From: Penaeus vannamei
Taxonomy: Eukaryota > Arthropoda > Malacostraca > Decapoda > Penaeidae
DNA length: 22,500 nucleotides
Assembly (NCBI RefSeq): GCF_042767895.1
Contig: NC_091551.1
Coordinates: forward strand, 4,003,052 to 4,025,551
Direction: 5' to 3'
In this document: in pieces, positions 18,847 through 22,500 of the stretch
Layout: each line of letters opens with the position of its first letter
Numbering within the stretch: position 1 is the stretch's first letter
Program-made: the position numbers and the translations under genes
The notes under the pieces: model-generated
Databases searched by the model: none
Told to the model about the DNA's origin: nothing
What the model saw: the letters and a program-made list of their open reading frames with translations, nothing else

Positions 18847-18968
18847 GTCGAGCTCGCCAGTGGTTCAGCTTCGAGGAGGCCCTGATCCAACTCTCTCGTA
18901 ACCGGCCCGTCCAGAGTGCTTATCTCCAGCTGATGTTAGCGTCGCGTATCAAGGTCCCAACGACTTAG
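18847..18968 (+). CDS. NUDT3: DIPP terminal coding exon
   Basis: Terminal coding exon: 2 nt completing a glycine codon, 39 codons and TAG at 18966-18968. It reads (G)RARQWFSFEEALIQLSRNR and continues PVQSAYLQLMLASRIKVPTT. This matches the family C-terminal part (human NUDT3 ...IGRKREWFKIEDAIKVLQYHKPVQASYFETL...). Recognisable conserved items are the G-R-x-R-x-W-F motif, the acidic-hydrophobic EEAL helix and the (K/R)PVQxxY motif. The protein ends about 10 residues after that helix, shorter than the human C-terminal tail but typical for short DIPPs. Acceptor TTTCCAG|GT is good and the frame is intact. Together with 18133-18226 it makes the family assignment secure. Confidence 0.9.
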
Positions 18969-19455
18969 GAGAAACCCTATTTCGTGGCCAAGGATTCGAG
19001 GAAGAAGAAGAAGAAGAGGAAGAAGAAGAAGAAAACGTTTTTAACACGTCGAGAAAAGAAGAAGGAGGGGGGAGAAGGAGGAGTAAAAGAAGGACGATGA
19101 TGTAGGATTCGAAAGGAGGAAGAGAAGGAGGAGAATGAATGAATGAAGGAGGAGAAAGAAGATGAGAAGGGGAGAACGAGAACGGGGTGGGAAATGGGGA
19201 GGAAGAAAGCCATGTATGCCTTTCCATAATATTATTCTGTGTCTTTTATAAAACTATTTAGATTCTTGTATCTTTCCTTTTTTTGTACTTCTTTTTGTCT
19301 CTGAAAAATGAAAAATGCATGTGTATTGTAATATTTGTTCTTTATATATATTTTTCTAATGTTATATGATATTTTGGAAAAAAAGAGCGACGGATTTCCA
19401 TTGTAGAAGCATATCATCATTATACTGTTGAAATAAATTAATTTATCGTCTTGTT
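18969..19455 (+). other. Probable DIPP 3' UTR
   Basis: Follows the TAG stop. The first 230 bp are a GAAGAAGGAGGAG-rich purine tract with no coding appearance; the rest is AT-rich ordinary DNA. It is taken as 3' UTR because a canonical AATAAA follows at 19432. The exact cleavage site cannot be seen. Confidence 0.55.
19432..19437 (+). promoter_or_regulatory. Poly(A) signal AATAAA
   Basis: AATAAA about 465 bp after the DIPP stop. T- and GT-rich sequence follows (ATCGTCTTGTTATCCG, then TGTTTGCTTGTTAC), as expected of a downstream element. Confidence 0.5.
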
Positions 19456-19632
19456 ATCCGAAATTATATGATGTTTGCTTGTTACATTATTGTTGGAATT
19501 AAATACAGGAACTCTTGTTATTATTGTATAAGCTCTCGTGTATTTACATCTTTTGATATAAAGGAATTAATTAACATTTCTGTTATTCTTATTACTACTT
19601 TTACCATAGTTACTCTATCACACACACACACA

Positions 19633-20314
<682 letters not shown>

Positions 20315-20487
20315 GGAAACTTTCATACTGGAAAACCATAAACCATAACCAGAGACCTACTTAAGTTCACTTTTTCTCAGCAACCACAAGGAGTTAGGGG
20401 GAGTTCTTGGGAGCATCAGGACATGAAAACCCCCTAAAATACTGCTTAAATATTGAAGCAACAGTACATGGTTGCAGGTTTATCTAA

Positions 20488-20824
20488 GGTGCTATGGAAA
20501 CCTATCACAGTGTGAGGAAATTACTAAATTAGACTGGGTACGGTATGGAAATTTTTATACCTCTTATAGACCCCTCATAGACCTCTTAAATACACCCCTA
20601 AACAAAAGCAAGGGTTACAGAGGTGATCCAGGGTGTTATGGAAAGCTATCACAGAGTAAACAAGAATGGATATGGTATGAGTACTCGCATACCCCTTATG
20701 GACCCCTTAAACACCCCTAAACAACGGAATGTGTTAGGGAGATGATCGAGGGTGCTATGGGAGGCTATGATAGAGTAGAGGCGATTGGGCACAGTTTGAG
20801 GTCTCGCATTCCCTTTAAATATAA
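20488..20824. repeat. Three-copy 119-144 bp repeat of ordinary complexity
   Basis: Units start GGTG(C/T)TATGGAAA(C/G)CTAT at 20488 and 20632; the third, diverged, starts GGTGCTATGGGAGGCTATGA at 20751. Each has an AGAGTA-like part, a GGTATG/TTTGAG part, then TACC(C)CTTATAGACCCCTTAA and CACCCCTAAACAA in the first two. A frame 20472-20720 is open across nearly two copies, with in-frame matches (RCYGNLSQ vs GCYGKLSQ; YRPLIDLLNTP vs YGPLKHP). No known family recognised. Confidence 0.8.
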
Positions 20825-20898
20825 CCAGTGTAGGTACATGCATCACCTTTTCGGGGCGGCGACTCAGAATTGCATTTTGAGCGTGATAAATATGTATA

Positions 20899-22290
<1,392 letters not shown>

Positions 22291-22500
22291 GGCCACTTTG
22301 ATATATTAGCAATTTACTAATAGCAAACACATCAAGACTTGTTAATAACATTAGTTATAATGGTTTTGTGTGTATATCATTAGCCCATTATTATCAACAT
22401 TTTTTTTTTTGGTAATCAAATCAGAATTACAATATAAAATTATATAATAGCCAAAGAAGCTATGTAACAATTTTAAAGATACACTTTTTTGATAATATTC
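22291..22500. other. AT-rich end of window
   Basis: AT-rich DNA with no feature seen. Confidence 0.45.

Overview
This is eukaryotic nuclear DNA dominated by simple-sequence repeats. There is no bacterial or phage gene organisation. Dinucleotide tracts (CT/GA, CA/GT, TA), AAT/GAT/AAC trinucleotide blocks, GATA blocks and long C/T- or G/A-only tracts cover, by eye, well over half of the window. This density and mix, plus the one recognisable protein, best fit a decapod crustacean, most likely a penaeid shrimp; that is an inference from genome style, not a proven identification.

The only gene I can recognise is on the + strand in the last 40% of the window: three exons of a diphosphoinositol polyphosphate phosphohydrolase (DIPP; NUDT3/NUDT4 family, fly Aps). 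The exons are 14162-14319 (start of the Nudix domain, with the glycine loop), 18133-18226 (KKHRT strand region) and 18847-18968 (RQWF...EEAL...NRPVQSAY, then stop). Introns of about 3.8 kb and 0.6 kb separate them, with consensus splice sites and compatible phases. A poly(A) signal lies at 19432-19437. The first exon (start codon and N-terminal region) was not found and is probably upstream of the window. The first visible exon is not open in one frame across the Nudix helix: its three recognisable segments lie in three frames, so it holds sequence errors or the copy is decaying.

Positions 1-14161 hold no gene I can name. They are microsatellites, pyrimidine and purine tracts, a 40-48 bp minisatellite (434-690), several smaller local duplications, and short islands of ordinary-complexity DNA. 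Some islands carry perfect transcription-factor-like motifs (NF-E2/Maf-like at 280, E-box plus CRE at 1652-1680, CRE at 8468). The large DIPP intron holds a six-copy 96-105 bp minisatellite and a tRNA-like relic.

Downstream of the gene (19460-22500) are long TA and CA arrays, a three-copy 119-144 bp repeat of ordinary complexity (20488-20824), and AT-rich DNA with a 13 bp inverted repeat and a perfect three-unit heat-shock element (22051-22063). I see no convincing new multi-gene system. The items most worth checking are the disrupted Nudix exon and the three non-microsatellite tandem repeats.
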